Shown here piece after piece: positions 32,160 through 42,850 of a DNA stretch of 64,000 bases; positions within the stretch are counted from its first letter, which is position 1, and every line of letters starts with the position of its first letter. Source of the DNA: Oncomelania hupensis (lineage: Eukaryota > Mollusca > Gastropoda > Littorinimorpha > Pomatiopsidae). A program made the position numbers and the translations under genes. The stretch spans positions 77,666,754 through 77,730,753 of the forward strand of contig CM072511.1 in the NCBI GenBank assembly GCA_036898135.1. The letters run 5' to 3'. The notes beneath the pieces were generated by a model. That model was not told where the DNA came from. It did no database searches and saw only the letters and a program-made list of their open reading frames with translations.

Positions 32160-33057
32160 ACCCCTTGGGGTCATGAGCAATCTTGCCACTGTAGATTGTT
32201 CTAACCTATAAAGGGAAAAGGGAAAGCCTCAGTTGAAAACCTGTCTTTCCTTTATAGGCATGACTGATTCACTGCGGCAACAGTAACCCCGTTGGAGTGC
32301 CGGGGGTTTCAGTATAAATAGTGTCCCCACTTTATGGAAATTTAGTGCTTTAAATTCCCACTGTCGCTGTCCTCCTCATTTACTCTTTCCCATTTCTGCT
32401 CTGTCCTATCACTCTGCTATACTATCTTCTTCTTCGCTAGATCAATGACCTACCTTTTTTCTTGAAAACTCTTCCTGGACAAGACTCCTTGTTTGTGTAT
32501 GAGGTCTGTTGGATCAGCTTGGGAGTGTTGGACGCTTTCTGCCGGGTGGTCACTAGGGCTTCCTATGATGTTATTATTTAGCAATATAGGCATTTTATAT
32601 GTATATGTTTTGTTGATAATTTATAATGATGTTTGTATTCTATTTTGTTTTTGTAACCGGGGGTTCGAGTAGTTGGGGTAAAGCCTCAGCCGTCCCCTGC
32701 ACACCGACTCAACCAAAGCTTTTAGGTTTTGAAGCTAGTTCAGCCAGGCTAGCTATAAATAGCTTCGCCGGTGCTCTTCTTTCCTTTCCTATCACTGAAA
32801 GGGAGGGTGTAGGCAAGCTATAAATAGCCCGCAGCCAGCAAAATGTGGGAGAACCTAAGAGTGCTGCTCACATAGGCATTGAGCTGGTGTGCCTGCGTGG
32901 GATGTCTTTATTGTAAAGTGACTGGCCGGTGGAGGGCATTCAATTTTCCCACTAGGGTTGTTTCAGCAGATCTTTTATGCGGATCGGGGGTTGTCCGGTC
33001 CTGATTTGGCTCGGAAGAGTCCGCTGGACCTAAATCAAGCAATCAATCAATCAATCA
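32160..33057 (+). mobile_element. (ATCA)n-tailed retroposon, copy B, complete, holding a MITE
   Basis: Nearly identical to copy A at 22245-22944 apart from the 191-bp insert at 32701-32891 plus a 5-bp duplication. It starts ACCCCTTGGGGTCATG and ends in ATCA repeats. Identical 12-bp ATCCATACAGAC flank it (32148-32159 and 33058-33069). Removing it rejoins the LINE RT wording NKRLYGWLEDE. The high similarity to copy A implies recent activity of the family. Confidence 0.9.
32701..32891. mobile_element. 191-bp MITE-like insertion with CCTGC duplication
   Basis: Copy A of the retroposon lacks this segment, so the empty site is known (CCCCTGCGTGGG). The insert starts ACACCGACTCAA and ends TTGAGCTGGTGTG, giving imperfect inverted ends. 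CCTGC lies on both sides (32696-32700, 32892-32896). Inside is an inverted pair around 'gctataaatagc' (near 32752 and 32817). It has no coding capacity. The family is not identified. Confidence 0.8.
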
Positions 33058-34749
33058 ATCCATACAGACGCTTATTCAGTATAGCTGTAAAACGTGTACT
33101 AATAGTACTAAGTAGTGATATACTTCTATCAGGATATTTATGTGAACCTTTTTTGTGATTAGGAACAATAACTGCATTTGCCCATTGTTCTGGATATTAA
33201 CCTGAATCAAAGATGTGATTAAATAAATCAACCAGAAATGACAAAGTTAGATGTTTTCATACCTTTAACATTTCAGATAAAGTACAATCAATTTCTCCTG
33301 ACTTTTCAGATTGAAGTCTTTTAATAGTTAGTTCTTCATAAATTCATGAATTTTATGTGTGATCAGTGGCATCATTAGTATTACAATCAACAGTGTGATT
33401 GGCGTTTACATTAGGGAAGGTAAATAAAGTCTGAAAATTATTTTGTCAAATATTCATATCAATTTTATTATTGGTGTCAGCCTTTCTGTCTCCCATAAGA
33501 TTCCGAACATGCTGCCAGAATACAGAATTTTTTTTTAGAGCAAGCTGGTAACTGCTCTGCTCTGCTGCGTCTAAAGTCTTTCTTTATTTTTTTCTTCTTT
33601 TTTTTTTGTCTTACCAGAGATTTAATCGTTCCTAGCATCCTCTTTCCTTGTTTTTTCTGAATACTTGAAGTTTCTTTTTGTCAATCTTTTTGTAATTTTA
33701 CATTGTGCATAGAACCACAGTGCTCACCTATTCCTGGAACAGGTATGAGTAGGAACTTTTTTCTTCATACAGTCATTTGCGCAAAGAAGTCCTTTAACAA
33801 AAGAGTTTAGCTCTTGATTAACATCATCCTGTAACTTTGGTTAATAACTCATGAATTGCTGGATTACAAAGACTTTTGTAAAATACAGTTTCTTTGTCTT
33901 TATCCCAAAAATTCTTGTCAACATATTTGTGGGAGTTTTTTTTTCCATATTAATTGTGCTTGTGTCTTCACAAGCTTGTAATTTAATACTTCATGAAACT
34001 GGCAAATGGTCTGAGTCCATTTGTTCTTCTACTGTGAGCTGAATGTTCAAGGACAAAAACAAATCTTTTGAGATGATAAAATTATCAACTAAACTACTGC
34101 CAGACGCAGCATAGCTAAAAAGGTACTACTGTCATCAACCTTATAGTCAATGAAACCATTAATTAAGTATCAAAACGTCAGACATATGTTACATAATTCT
34201 AATAGTTGTTGTCCAAAGATGTTAATACCAGCATCCTGTGAAGATCGGGGAAAGGCGACATCAGCCTCGGTGAAGACGTCCAGGTCATCAAAGTTTAAAT
34301 GCTATTTAGCGACCCAGTTCGAACATTTAAATCTCCGCATATTCAAGTGTAAAAATCATTTTAGAGAGAGAGAGTTTTAAATAACCCTTTCTGCAATTGA
34401 CAAGAACATCAACATTGGTAAAGTATGTGTTCCTATAATCTGGATTGATCATTTTGAGTAGGTATTTCTAGACTCAGATTCTGTGGTATTTTTACCCTGA
34501 TCAGTATATTTCAGCAGTACATTGTATCACAAAGCCTTCTTCACCCTGCTGAAGTTGGCTGAGAAACTTTATGATTAAAATAAGTAACATATTCTCTTAA
34601 TGAAAGAGAGGGAAAAACACCAGGGAATTTTCATGGATGTTATCGTAGAAGAAATTTCACCCAGAGTATTTTTTATCATTTTCCAATCTCCAGGAAGTAT
34701 CTTTTATTGCAATCTCGGGACATTAGGCAATCCCCCAACAGTATGGAAT

Positions 34750-35800
34750 TAGGTTAAATAGAAATTGGAAACTGGGTGGGTAGATGTCAGCAGTATTTGG
34801 TCATAAATGTGAAGTTACTTGCCTTGACCATGATTCAAGCTGGGTTTCCGAGTTTTGATTCTAATTGCTTCTCTGACATTCATTTTGTATGGGTCAGTAT
34901 GGTTCCCTGTAGCTTGGGAGTTTTGAAACACTTGACTGGAGTGCCTTAAATCTTTCATTTAAAGCTCTGTCTGTTTCCCCAAGATAGTCATCATCACAAA
35001 TTTTGCATTTAGTTTCACAAATGACACCGCCTGTTTGTTCTGGGGCATTATTATCCTTCACCAGAGACAATTGAGATGGAGGAAACGGGTTGGCTTATGG
35101 AGGAGAAGTTTAACGTATGTCTAGTGAAAGCTCTTGAAGTCGTTCTGAGATGCCATTGACATAATTATGGAGCACTCACTTTGAGGGAGTGATTCTTGTG
35201 TGAATCAAATAAGGCGCTTGGGAGTTTACGAGCACACATTCATCAATTTTAGCCTTTTGCTTATACAATTTGGTAGTACATTCTGACGTGGGGTAGAGAT
35301 GCTTGTATGGTCACTATTCTCTTTTATGATCGCAGAAGTGCAGTGAATTTTTTTTTTTTTTATCCTTAGAAAGCTCATTATCATTAATTTTATTCATCAG
35401 ATTAACTTAGGTTTATACTGATAAGCTCTTATCAACATCCGTGTCACTGAGTAGGGCATGCCGTTGTATAATGACTATTGTTTGATCTTTGCAGATAGGA
35501 TCACAATTGATTCACCTTCTTTGAGTATTTTGATTACTTGTCTTTCCTGAAAGGATATGCTTGGCTTGGGAGTCTTACTGGTTTTCAAAATCTTGAATAC
35601 TTCGCTGTTTCAGCTAACTGTCAGCTTTTGTCTTGCATCCTCCTCCTGCAGGCAATTTCTGTTGATGCCACAATGTCCTTTATCTGGGCAGGGGTAACAC
35701 TGAAGTTGAGACCTTTCTGGAGAACTGAGGTTTCATGTTCAGTAAGAATTATGTTGGACAAGTTAGCAATCCATTTATCAGTTTAATTATTTTGTTGTTG
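34750..35800 (-). mobile_element. Penelope-like element relic, minus strand
   Basis: Reading minus from 35790: DKWIANLSN, then HETSVLQKGLNFSVTPA (about 35685-35735), the N-terminal signature of Penelope-like elements. Later comes LYPTSECTTKLYK (about 35265-35305), matching the segment before the RT core. At about 34960-35045 it reads ICDDDYLGETDRALNERF, a GIY-YIG endonuclease block with YLG. It ends with NVREAIRIKTRKPSLNHGQG (about 34835-34895). The RT core between LYK and the GIY-YIG domain is largely deleted, and stops abound. The order and wording make the identification good despite decay. Confidence 0.8.
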
Positions 35801-36122
35801 TTTTTTTAAATATTTTAAATGTAAATGTAACCTATTTCTGAGCTGTTTCTTTGTTGCGGAATTTCTCCAGTCTTGGTCATTGGCATTGCTTCTCATTGTT
35901 GCATGCGAACTCATGAAGGGTTTTTGATTGTGGGTACCGGCTTTTTGGACAAGGCTTTCTGGTAGTATTTGGCTCAGTTGGGATTCTGACTGAATTTGTC
36001 TCTATATAGAAACAGCTGTTGTTGTCCGACTCGGTGTTGAAGCTCAACTTTTATTTAATATCTTATAGGCATTAATTCCTTTCATAAATATTTGGCTTTA
36101 CTTGTCAGTATTGTCAGTATTA

Positions 36123-39100
36123 TTTCTACGATCCTATCCTATCCTGTCCCGTAACCCGAAGGTCGTAGGGGCACCACAGATGATCGTTTAACCAGCATAC
36201 TCCATCTTTCTCTGTCCTCAGCAGCCCTGATGGCTTCGCTCAGTGTCAGACCAGTCCATTCTCGAATGTTGTCCTCCCACCTCTTTTTCGGTCTCCCTCT
36301 TCTTCTACCTCCTTGCACTGTGCCTTGCAGAATAGTCTTTGCAAGGCCTGATGATCTGGTGACGTGGCCATACCACCGAAGTTTCCGTTTCTTCACCACT
36401 GTTAGCAGGTCATCGTGTTGTCCAATGGCTTGTGTGATGGTCTGTCGGACTTCGTCGTTGGTGATGTGTTGGGTATAGGAAATGCCCAGAAGTCTTCTGT
36501 AGCACCTCATCTCCATGCTTTGTATTCTTCGTTGGAGATCTGCTGTGAGGGTCCATGCTTCGCAAGCATATAGGAAGATGGAGATGACAAGGGAGCGCAG
36601 CAGTCTTACTTTGGAATGTAGACTGATGGTCCTGTCTTTCCAAATGGGCTTCAACCTTGTCAGGGCAGCAGTTGTTTGTGCGATCCTGGAGAGGACTTCC
36701 TGTCGGGACCCATTGTCTGATACAATGGCTCCTAAATATTTGAAGCTATGCACTGTGTCGAGGGATTGGCCTTGGACTTTGATGTCCGTATTGATGCCAT
36801 TGGTGTTGTTGGTCATCATTTTGGTCTTCTCTGCACTTATTTCCATTCCATAGGCTTTGGAGGTGGTGTCAAGCCTCTGTACCAGCTGTTCAAGTTCTTG
36901 TTCCTCTCCAGCCAATCCATCAATGTCATCTGCAAAACGAAGATTGGAGATTGCTCTACCCCCTATGCTGACTGTGCCTTCATGGTCTGCAAGAGCATCC
37001 GACATGATGCGCTCTAGGAAGATGTTGAAGAGTGTTGGAGAGAGTAGGCATCCTTGACGCACACCAATTGTTGTTCTGAACCAATTCCCGATGGCTCTGT
37101 TGTGGAGGACTGCACTGGTAGCCTTGTCATACAGGCTTTTGATGACTTCAATAATTTTAGGGCTGATGTTGTACACTTTCATTGTTGCCCATAGAGCTGC
37201 ATGCCAGACTCGGTCAAACGCCTTCTTGAAGTCTATGAACACATGATATAGATGTTGTTGGTGCTGTAGGTATTTCTCACAGATTATTCTGAGGTTGAAA
37301 ATCTGCTCAGTGGTACTTCGCCCTGCTCTGAATCCTGCTTGTTCTTCAGCTATGATTTGTTCAGCTTGGGGTTTCAACCTGTTGAGTATTATTTTCAGGA
37401 GGACCTTGCTGGGATGGCTGATGAGGCTGATGGTCCGGTAATTTTCACACTCCTGAAGGTTACCTTTTTTGGGAAGAGTGATGACAAGCGACTGGGTCCA
37501 TGGTATAGGCCACTCCCCACTCTGCCAGATCTTGTTACAGATAATGGTGAGGACATCAATCATCGCTTCTCCTCCTGCTTGTAGCAGTTCCGCGGGTATG
37601 TTGTCCACTCCCGCTGACTTCCCTTTCTTTAGCGCTTGCACTGCTGCCTCAACTTCTTCCCGGAGAATTGGGAGGATTTCTTCTTCTTCTCTGTTCTCGG
37701 GACATGCTAGAACTGATGGGTCTCCATTTGGTGTATGGTTGTAAAGGTCAGAGCAGTACTCTGTCCATCTGTCCAAGACTTCTTGTTCTTCTGTAAGGCA
37801 TATGCCAGACTTGCTTTGGATAGTGGAGACTTTGGGCTGTTTGACACTTGTCAGCCGCTTCACAGTCTGGTAGGCCTTCTTGCTGTTGTTCTTGTTCAGA
37901 CTGTTCTCTATTTCCTGGCATTGATCTTCTATCCAGTTCTCCTTTGCTGTGAGCATGCCTTTTCGGATGTCATTGTTGATTTTTCGGTAGACATCAGCTC
38001 CCTGTGAGGTGTTCTTTTTCTTTTTCATCTCTCTTCGTTTATCACACAGATCCAAAAGTTCAGGTGTGATCCACAGCTTCTTCTTTGGTCGGTGCTTGCC
38101 AAGGATCTCAGTGGCGGCATCTGTCACAGCTGAGTTGAAGGTGGTGGTCATGGTGTTGACATCTACTTCACCAGCCCCCAAAATGAGCAGTGGTGCAAAT
38201 TTCCCTCCAATTGTGGCCTGAAATAGTTCTGCCACCTCTGGGTCTTGCAGTTTGTCCAGGTCGAACTTCAGTCTAGTGCACTTTGCTGTATTTACTCTCT
38301 TCAAGTGGAGCCGGAAAGACATCATCACGAGATCGTGGTCACTTCCGATGTCTGCTCCTGGAAAAGTACGTGTCCTGCCAATGTTGATGCTTGATCTGAA
38401 GCGTTTCTTGACCATGATGTAGTCTATTTGGTTGTGATGCTCCCCGCCAGGACTGTGCCATGTCCATCGTCTGGAGTTTTTGTGGAGACCAAGCGTGTTT
38501 GCCAGTACCAGATTGTTGTATCTGGCAAACTCCAAGAGTCTCAGACCCCTGTCATTTGTCTCGTTGTTGCAGTGGGGTCCACATGTGTCTCCCCAGTTGT
38601 GGTGCGCATCTTGGCCAACCTTGGCATTCCAGTCGCCTTGCACTATGACTATGTCCTTCTTCGGCACTTGGTCAAGGACCGCCTGTAGATTTTCATAAAA
38701 ATCCTCCACTTCGCTGTCGTCATAGTCTGATGTTGGGGCGTAGGCCTGGATGATGGTGATGTTGAAAGGGGCTGCTCTCAGGCGGATGGTAATGAGTCTA
38801 CTGGAGACTGGGCGGCAACCCATGACAGTGGCTAGAATGTTCTTGTGGACCAAGAATCCAACGCCGTGTTCGTGCCTGTCATCCCTACCGCTGAAATAGA
38901 GCTTGTGGCCTTTGTCGGTCGTTGTTTCACGTAGGCCTTTCCAGCGCAGTTCGCTGATACCTAGAACATTCCATCGATAGTGGTCCAACTCGTGGGCCAG
39001 TTCTTCTAATTTTCCTTCCGCAGTTAGGGTCCTGACATTCCAGGTTCCTATGACGATGTTGTTTCTCGTGCGGATCTTGCTAAATTGTCCATCAGTAGCA

Positions 39101-39478
39101 TACTTAACACCTCCGTCCTGGTGGCCAACGGAAGGCGCGGTCCTTGTGCCGTGTGACGACCCGGGCGACGACCGATCCGGTATGGAATTAGTGGGTTGTG
39201 TCATCATGTAGTGTGTCTTGGGCAAAAAAGACCTGGCGGTGCCCAATCCTCTCCAGGCTGTTGGCCACAGCCGAAATCCACGAATACAGTGTGGCTCGCC
39301 TTGGCCCTGAGCACATGGTCGTTGAACCTGTAGTAACGTGAGGTTCCTCCGCCCTGGCCGGTGACTTCTGTGTAGAAGACTTTCGCCCAGTGATGCCGTG
39401 CTAACATCACCCCTGTTAGTCGCCTCTTACGACACGCCGGGAAACGTTGGGTCTATTCTATTTAATGCCCGAACCCAC
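36123..39478 (-). mobile_element. RTE-type LINE, near full length, minus strand (copy 3)
   Basis: The element runs from TGTGGGTTCGGGCATT at about 39478 (5' end on the minus strand) through a leader with CGGCGTGTCGTAAGAGGCGA, a single 1035-codon ORF, and a short 3' end with GGACAGGATAGGATAGGATC at 36128-36147. Four relics in the window share its body and, where present, the GGATA-like tail. Short tandem tails are usual for RTE elements. No convincing target duplication was found at the ends. A (A)n-rich run at 39487-39512 lies outside its 5' end. Confidence 0.9.
36139..39246 (-). CDS. RTE-type EEP endonuclease and reverse transcriptase, intact ORF
   Basis: 1035 codons without a stop. Residues about 64-310 are the EEP endonuclease: GTWNVRTL (67-74), ISELRWKG (97-104), QGDWNAKVG (203-211), NQIDYIMV (272-279) and SDHDLV (302-307). 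The RT follows: LPKKGNLQECENYRTISLIS (591-610), EEQAGFRAGRSTTEQ (634-648), IDFKKAFDRVWH (671-682), VRQGCLLSPTLFNIF (729-743) and catalytic FADD (771-774). The C-terminus is basic (RRRGRPKKRWEDNI). The length suits RTE elements, which use one ORF. All key motifs are intact, so it may encode active enzyme; activity is not shown. Confidence 0.9.
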   Translation of the reverse strand: MGTARSFLPKTHYMMTQPTNSIPDRSSPGSSHGTRTAPSVGHQDGGVKYATDGQFSKIRTRNNIVIGTWNVRTLTAEGKLEELAHELDHYRWNVLGISELRWKGLRETTTDKGHKLYFSGRDDRHEHGVGFLVHKNILATVMGCRPVSSRLITIRLRAAPFNITIIQAYAPTSDYDDSEVEDFYENLQAVLDQVPKKDIVIVQGDWNAKVGQDAHHNWGDTCGPHCNNETNDRGLRLLEFARYNNLVLANTLGLHKNSRRWTWHSPGGEHHNQIDYIMVKKRFRSSINIGRTRTFPGADIGSDHDLVMMSFRLHLKRVNTAKCTRLKFDLDKLQDPEVAELFQATIGGKFAPLLILGAGEVDVNTMTTTFNSAVTDAATEILGKHRPKKKLWITPELLDLCDKRREMKKKKNTSQGADVYRKINNDIRKGMLTAKENWIEDQCQEIENSLNKNNSKKAYQTVKRLTSVKQPKVSTIQSKSGICLTEEQEVLDRWTEYCSDLYNHTPNGDPSVLACPENREEEEILPILREEVEAAVQALKKGKSAGVDNIPAELLQAGGEAMIDVLTIICNKIWQSGEWPIPWTQSLVITLPKKGNLQECENYRTISLISHPSKVLLKIILNRLKPQAEQIIAEEQAGFRAGRSTTEQIFNLRIICEKYLQHQQHLYHVFIDFKKAFDRVWHAALWATMKVYNISPKIIEVIKSLYDKATSAVLHNRAIGNWFRTTIGVRQGCLLSPTLFNIFLERIMSDALADHEGTVSIGGRAISNLRFADDIDGLAGEEQELEQLVQRLDTTSKAYGMEISAEKTKMMTNNTNGINTDIKVQGQSLDTVHSFKYLGAIVSDNGSRQEVLSRIAQTTAALTRLKPIWKDRTISLHSKVRLLRSLVISIFLYACEAWTLTADLQRRIQSMEMRCYRRLLGISYTQHITNDEVRQTITQAIGQHDDLLTVVKKRKLRWYGHVTRSSGLAKTILQGTVQGGRRRGRPKKRWEDNIREWTGLTLSEAIRAAEDRERWSMLVKRSSVVPLRPSGYGTG

Positions 39479-39601
39479 AAACAAAATGAAAAAAAAAAAA
39501 CAAAAAAAAAATCAGGATCTGAGTCTAGACATTTTTTCTTAAAACAACCACATTGTTTTTAATGTACTTTAAAAATGTATTTTATTATGTTTTGTGTTTA
39601 G

Positions 39602-39646
39602 GCTAGGTCTTATTCGACAGTTCACTTTGATGACGAAGTCTGCGAG
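39602..39646 (+). CDS. Candidate adaptor exon h (15 codons, FDD motif)
   Basis: A TTTTGTGTTTAG acceptor and GAG|GTTTGT donor bound 45 nt in phase 0-0 encoding ARSYSTVHFDDEVCE. Size, phase and the acidic xFDDxV motif match exons c, d and f, with phenylalanine in place of the tyrosine. It lies 120 bp beyond the 5' end of the RTE copy, in an otherwise exon-free part of the gene. It also has a separate SYSTV tyrosine. The donor is atypical, so the call is moderate. Confidence 0.5.
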
Positions 39647-39844
39647 GTTTGTGTTAATGCCCTTGATGAGTAGAATGTAAAATAACATTGAATCTTTGAG
39701 TTTGAGCACATTTCTAATGAGGGGTAGCCTTAATATTATATTAATTTTTGCATATTGCTGGTTTGGAATGAGGTGTAAAAAAAGCAATTCTTATTAATAC
39801 TCGCTTATTTTTGCAGTACATGTATTAAAAAAAAACATTTTTGT

Positions 39845-40610
39845 AGTCAATACAAACGTCTGTTGGCGGTCGATCTGTCTGTTTGTCCATTGCATGCTGT
39901 ATCTCAAGAACCACTGAACAGATGGTAACTGACTTCAAAGGCACATTACCTAGGTTAGTGGCCAGCCTCTCACGCCATCATATTAGCTCTCCTGCAAAGG
40001 TCATGGTCGTTAGAGTCGCTTTGCTGCTAAACAGGTTTTGCTCTAGAATAAAAAGGGTTGAACTGTTGATTGAATTTTGGTATACATATACTTCAACACA
40101 ATTCATTGCCAATCGTTCAGTAACAGTTTGGTTATCTCATTTATAGATTGGTAGGTCCGTCGCTCAGAATTTATTTTCTTTGTTTATGTGTGTGTTTGTG
40201 TGTGTATGTGAGCATGGGTGTGTGTGTGCGTGCGTTCAAACCAAATATTTTGCCTTACCTCAAGAATGGCTGGACCAATATTTATTTACTATGCAGAAAC
40301 ATTATCTACTGATATGAATTTTGCGTTGTCCATACTTGCACTATCACAAATGTCAAGGTCCCTATGGTTCATTATTTTCTAAACACGCTTTGGACTGTAC
40401 ATCAAAACTGACTTAAAAACTAACTTTCTTAATTTTGTTGCTTGCAGATTGTTAAGAGTGTGGCCCATCATTCTATGTTTTCATATTGCTTCTTTAGTAT
40501 AAAACTGAGTTACAAAACAGCCAAGAATATTATTAATATTTGGGTGAATGTCTTGAAATACAATTTGAATGGCTTGCCATATTTTTCATTTTGTGAGAAG
40601 ATGTGAGTTT
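39845..40610 (+). repeat. Dispersed AAGGTCA-type repeat, family B (copy 2)
   Basis: Contains 'gctgtatctcaagaaccactgaacagatgg', 'cctaggttagtggccagcct', 'caaaggtcatggtcgttagagtcgc', 'cattgccaatcgttcagtaacag' and 'tacttgcactatcacaaatgtcaagg'. It parallels 55845-56345 and 58425-59870. Confidence 0.65.
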
Positions 40611-41740
40611 GACATGTTTATGTTTGTTAGTTCCTTAATTCACAGTCAGTTGCTTGATTATGAGCATGATGTATGGAGCATGCTTTTAGTATAGAGGTTG
40701 CTGTGTTGTGTTGTTTTCCCAATCAGAATACATAGCGATGTGATGGGACAACTTTATCCATTCCTTGAATGGTTTGTTAGTTGCATTATTCGTTGTTTTG
40801 GTCAGCGACACTATACAATTTAGAATAATAGAATTTCAAAGCTACTCGAAACAAACATTTTAGTCCCTCACATTTTTCTCTCCTTACCCCCATCACCTCT
40901 TCCCCCCCCCTATCCCTCCTGCCCACCCTTACCATCTTTTTTCCCATTTCCACTATCCCAACGTCAAATCAAGTTAAATACTTCAAACAAACAAACAAAC
41001 ACACAAAAAAAAAAAAAAGAAGCTAAATTTGGGCACCTGGATACAGTTAAAAAAAAGCATGGAAAATAACCAACAATGGCACGAAAAGAATGCAAGACAG
41101 GTATGTTCATATATAATAAAATAAAATAATAATCTTTCACATTTTTGCCAGTTTAACTGTAATTTGATATGATTATGTAATACACATATTTGTCTCCATG
41201 CACTCCTCCCAAAGATTGGTTGATTAGGGATGGTCAAGGGTATGTTTCAAGTCAAGAAATCTGTATTCACAAAAAACACAGTGTAAATTTGGCGTGTTGC
41301 TTAAAATATTCAAATAACCATATGCACACACCAACAACACACACACACATACACACATTGGGCGAGCTTACAGCTAAACACAGAATACACATATATACAT
41401 ACAATTAGAGCAGTGACAACTACTCACCACATAGAACATGTACACATAATAATATACACGTTTACATTTGTGTATGAAGAAAACTAATATGTTCCCTAAT
41501 TTGTTTTCTCTCTCTATTCTTACTCCTATACTTTTTTTTGGTAGGGTGGGTGGTTGGGGGTTGGGATGGGTAACAAAATCTTCTTGCTGCACAATTGCTC
41601 TGGGATTCCTTACTGAAAGCATTGAACAATTCAGGGAATTCTCTGAAGCAGTCAGAAACCCAAATTTCCAAAGTACTAGGACCCACTTTCGACGTGCTGT
41701 ATCACAATATTGTCTCATACAATCCTTCTTTTTCCTGATC
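40611..41740. other. Intron, no gene recognised
   Basis: Contains a C-rich tract (40885-40960), an A-rich run (40985-41015), CA-rich stretches (41320-41410) and a G-rich stretch (41545-41570). The 41540-41700 region resembles 55770-55850 in wording ('gggtgg...ggaattctctgaa'), so a family B or related repeat may extend here. Confidence 0.4.
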
Positions 41741-42290
41741 CCCCAGTGGGGATGCCAGGGGTTTCTGTATAAATAGTATCCCCCCTTTCTGGAAATTTAA
41801 ATTCCCACTGTCGCTGTCTTTCTCCTTTGTTCTTTCTCATTCCTACTCTATTCTATCAATCTACTATACTATCTTCTTCGCTAGACCAGTCACCTACCTT
41901 TTTTCTTGAAAACTCTTCCAAAACTCCTCATTTGTGTACGAGGTCTTTTGGGTCAGCTTGGGAATATAGGACGCTTTCTGCCAAATGGTCATTAGGGCGT
42001 CCCATGATATTATTATTTAGCAATGTAGGCATTTTATATGTATGTGTTTTGTTGATATTTTATAATGATGTTTATATTCTATTTTGTTTTTGTAAACGGT
42101 GGTTCGATAAATTAGAGTATAGCCTCAGCATCCCCTGCGTGGGATGCCTTTTTAGTAAAGTGACTGGCTGGTGGAGTGCCTTCAATTAAGGTTGTTTCAG
42201 CAGATCTTTTATACGGATCAGGAGTGAGCCCTTTTTTAACCAAGTTGGGGTCTTGATTTTGTGGTCCTGATTTGGCGCTGGTCCCAGTAA
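41741..42290 (+). mobile_element. (ATCA)n retroposon, copy C, diverged and truncated
   Basis: Starts near 'ccccagtggggatgccaggggtttctgtataaatag' and follows copy A through 'ttaaattcccactgtcgctgtctt', 'tatcttcttcgctagacc', 'ggacgctttctgcca', 'ggttcgataaattagag', 'cctgcgtgggatgcc' and 'gcagatcttttatacggat'. It loses similarity near 42290. The first 110 bp of the family are missing. Confidence 0.8.
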
Positions 42291-42721
42291 GCTTTGAATA
42301 ACTAATTTTTCCTGATCCTTATTGTTTTCTACCGATGTGCTATGTTTTGGCCCTTTCCTTACACACACAGAGGATCGTTACAAAATATTTTCTAAATTAG
42401 TCGGTTATACCAATAGGTTTCGTTGTCATTATTAAATAATGAGAGATGCAAGGATGGAGATGAAAACTGAACGAAGCAACAGAGATGGAGATAAAACACA
42501 CTGGTACCAAAACATTTTTTTGTTTGTTTGTTTTTTCTGTAGATCTTTTAATAAATTGTCAATGAAAGTTTCATCATAAAGCATTGCATTTGCAAAACGT
42601 TGTATGCATGTTACCAGAGCCTTTACAGTCATAGTATTTCCCGTACACTGTCACAGTCTACACAGACTAAAATCTACGCCCGAAATAAGGAAGTCATCTT
42701 TCACGTGTATTCTGTTCACAG

Positions 42722-42850
42722 ATGGACAAAATAACTGATGACCACCACAGCTCCTCTCCGCAATCCTCCTCCTTCTCCACCTCTTCCTACTGCCCCACCA
42801 ACCACTTCTTCTGTGTGTTCTGGCCACAGTGTCTTGTGTTGACAATCATA
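42722..42850 (+). CDS. Speculative terminal exon, proline-rich
   Basis: After a 'ctgttcacag' acceptor, one frame from the ATG at 42736 reads MTTTAPLRNPPPSPPLPTAP and stops at TGA (about 42840), with AATAAA 20 nt further on. A phase-0 reading from 42722 instead gives a Ser-rich peptide. The proline-rich wording recalls the adaptor gene, so an alternative last exon is conceivable, but the frame does not join in phase 0 from exon h. Low confidence. Confidence 0.15.

Larger units (their letters stand above)
31930..34345 (-). mobile_element. LINE relic (EEP and RT remnants), minus strand
   Basis: Minus-strand broken frames give, from the 5' side: a GDLNVR endonuclease block with DDLDVFTEADVAFPRSS (about 34230-34335), much unrecognised sequence, then YPEQWANAVIVPNHKKGSH (about 33140-33200), ILNKRLYGWLEDE across the insert at 32160-33057, ENQAGFRNNYSTIDHVFTLH (about 32060-32120) and FVDFKKAVDSI (about 31975-32010). 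These are RT motifs of a non-LTR element; the clade was not resolved. The copy ends before the FADD block. It is the host of the retroposon and MITE nest. Confidence 0.75.
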
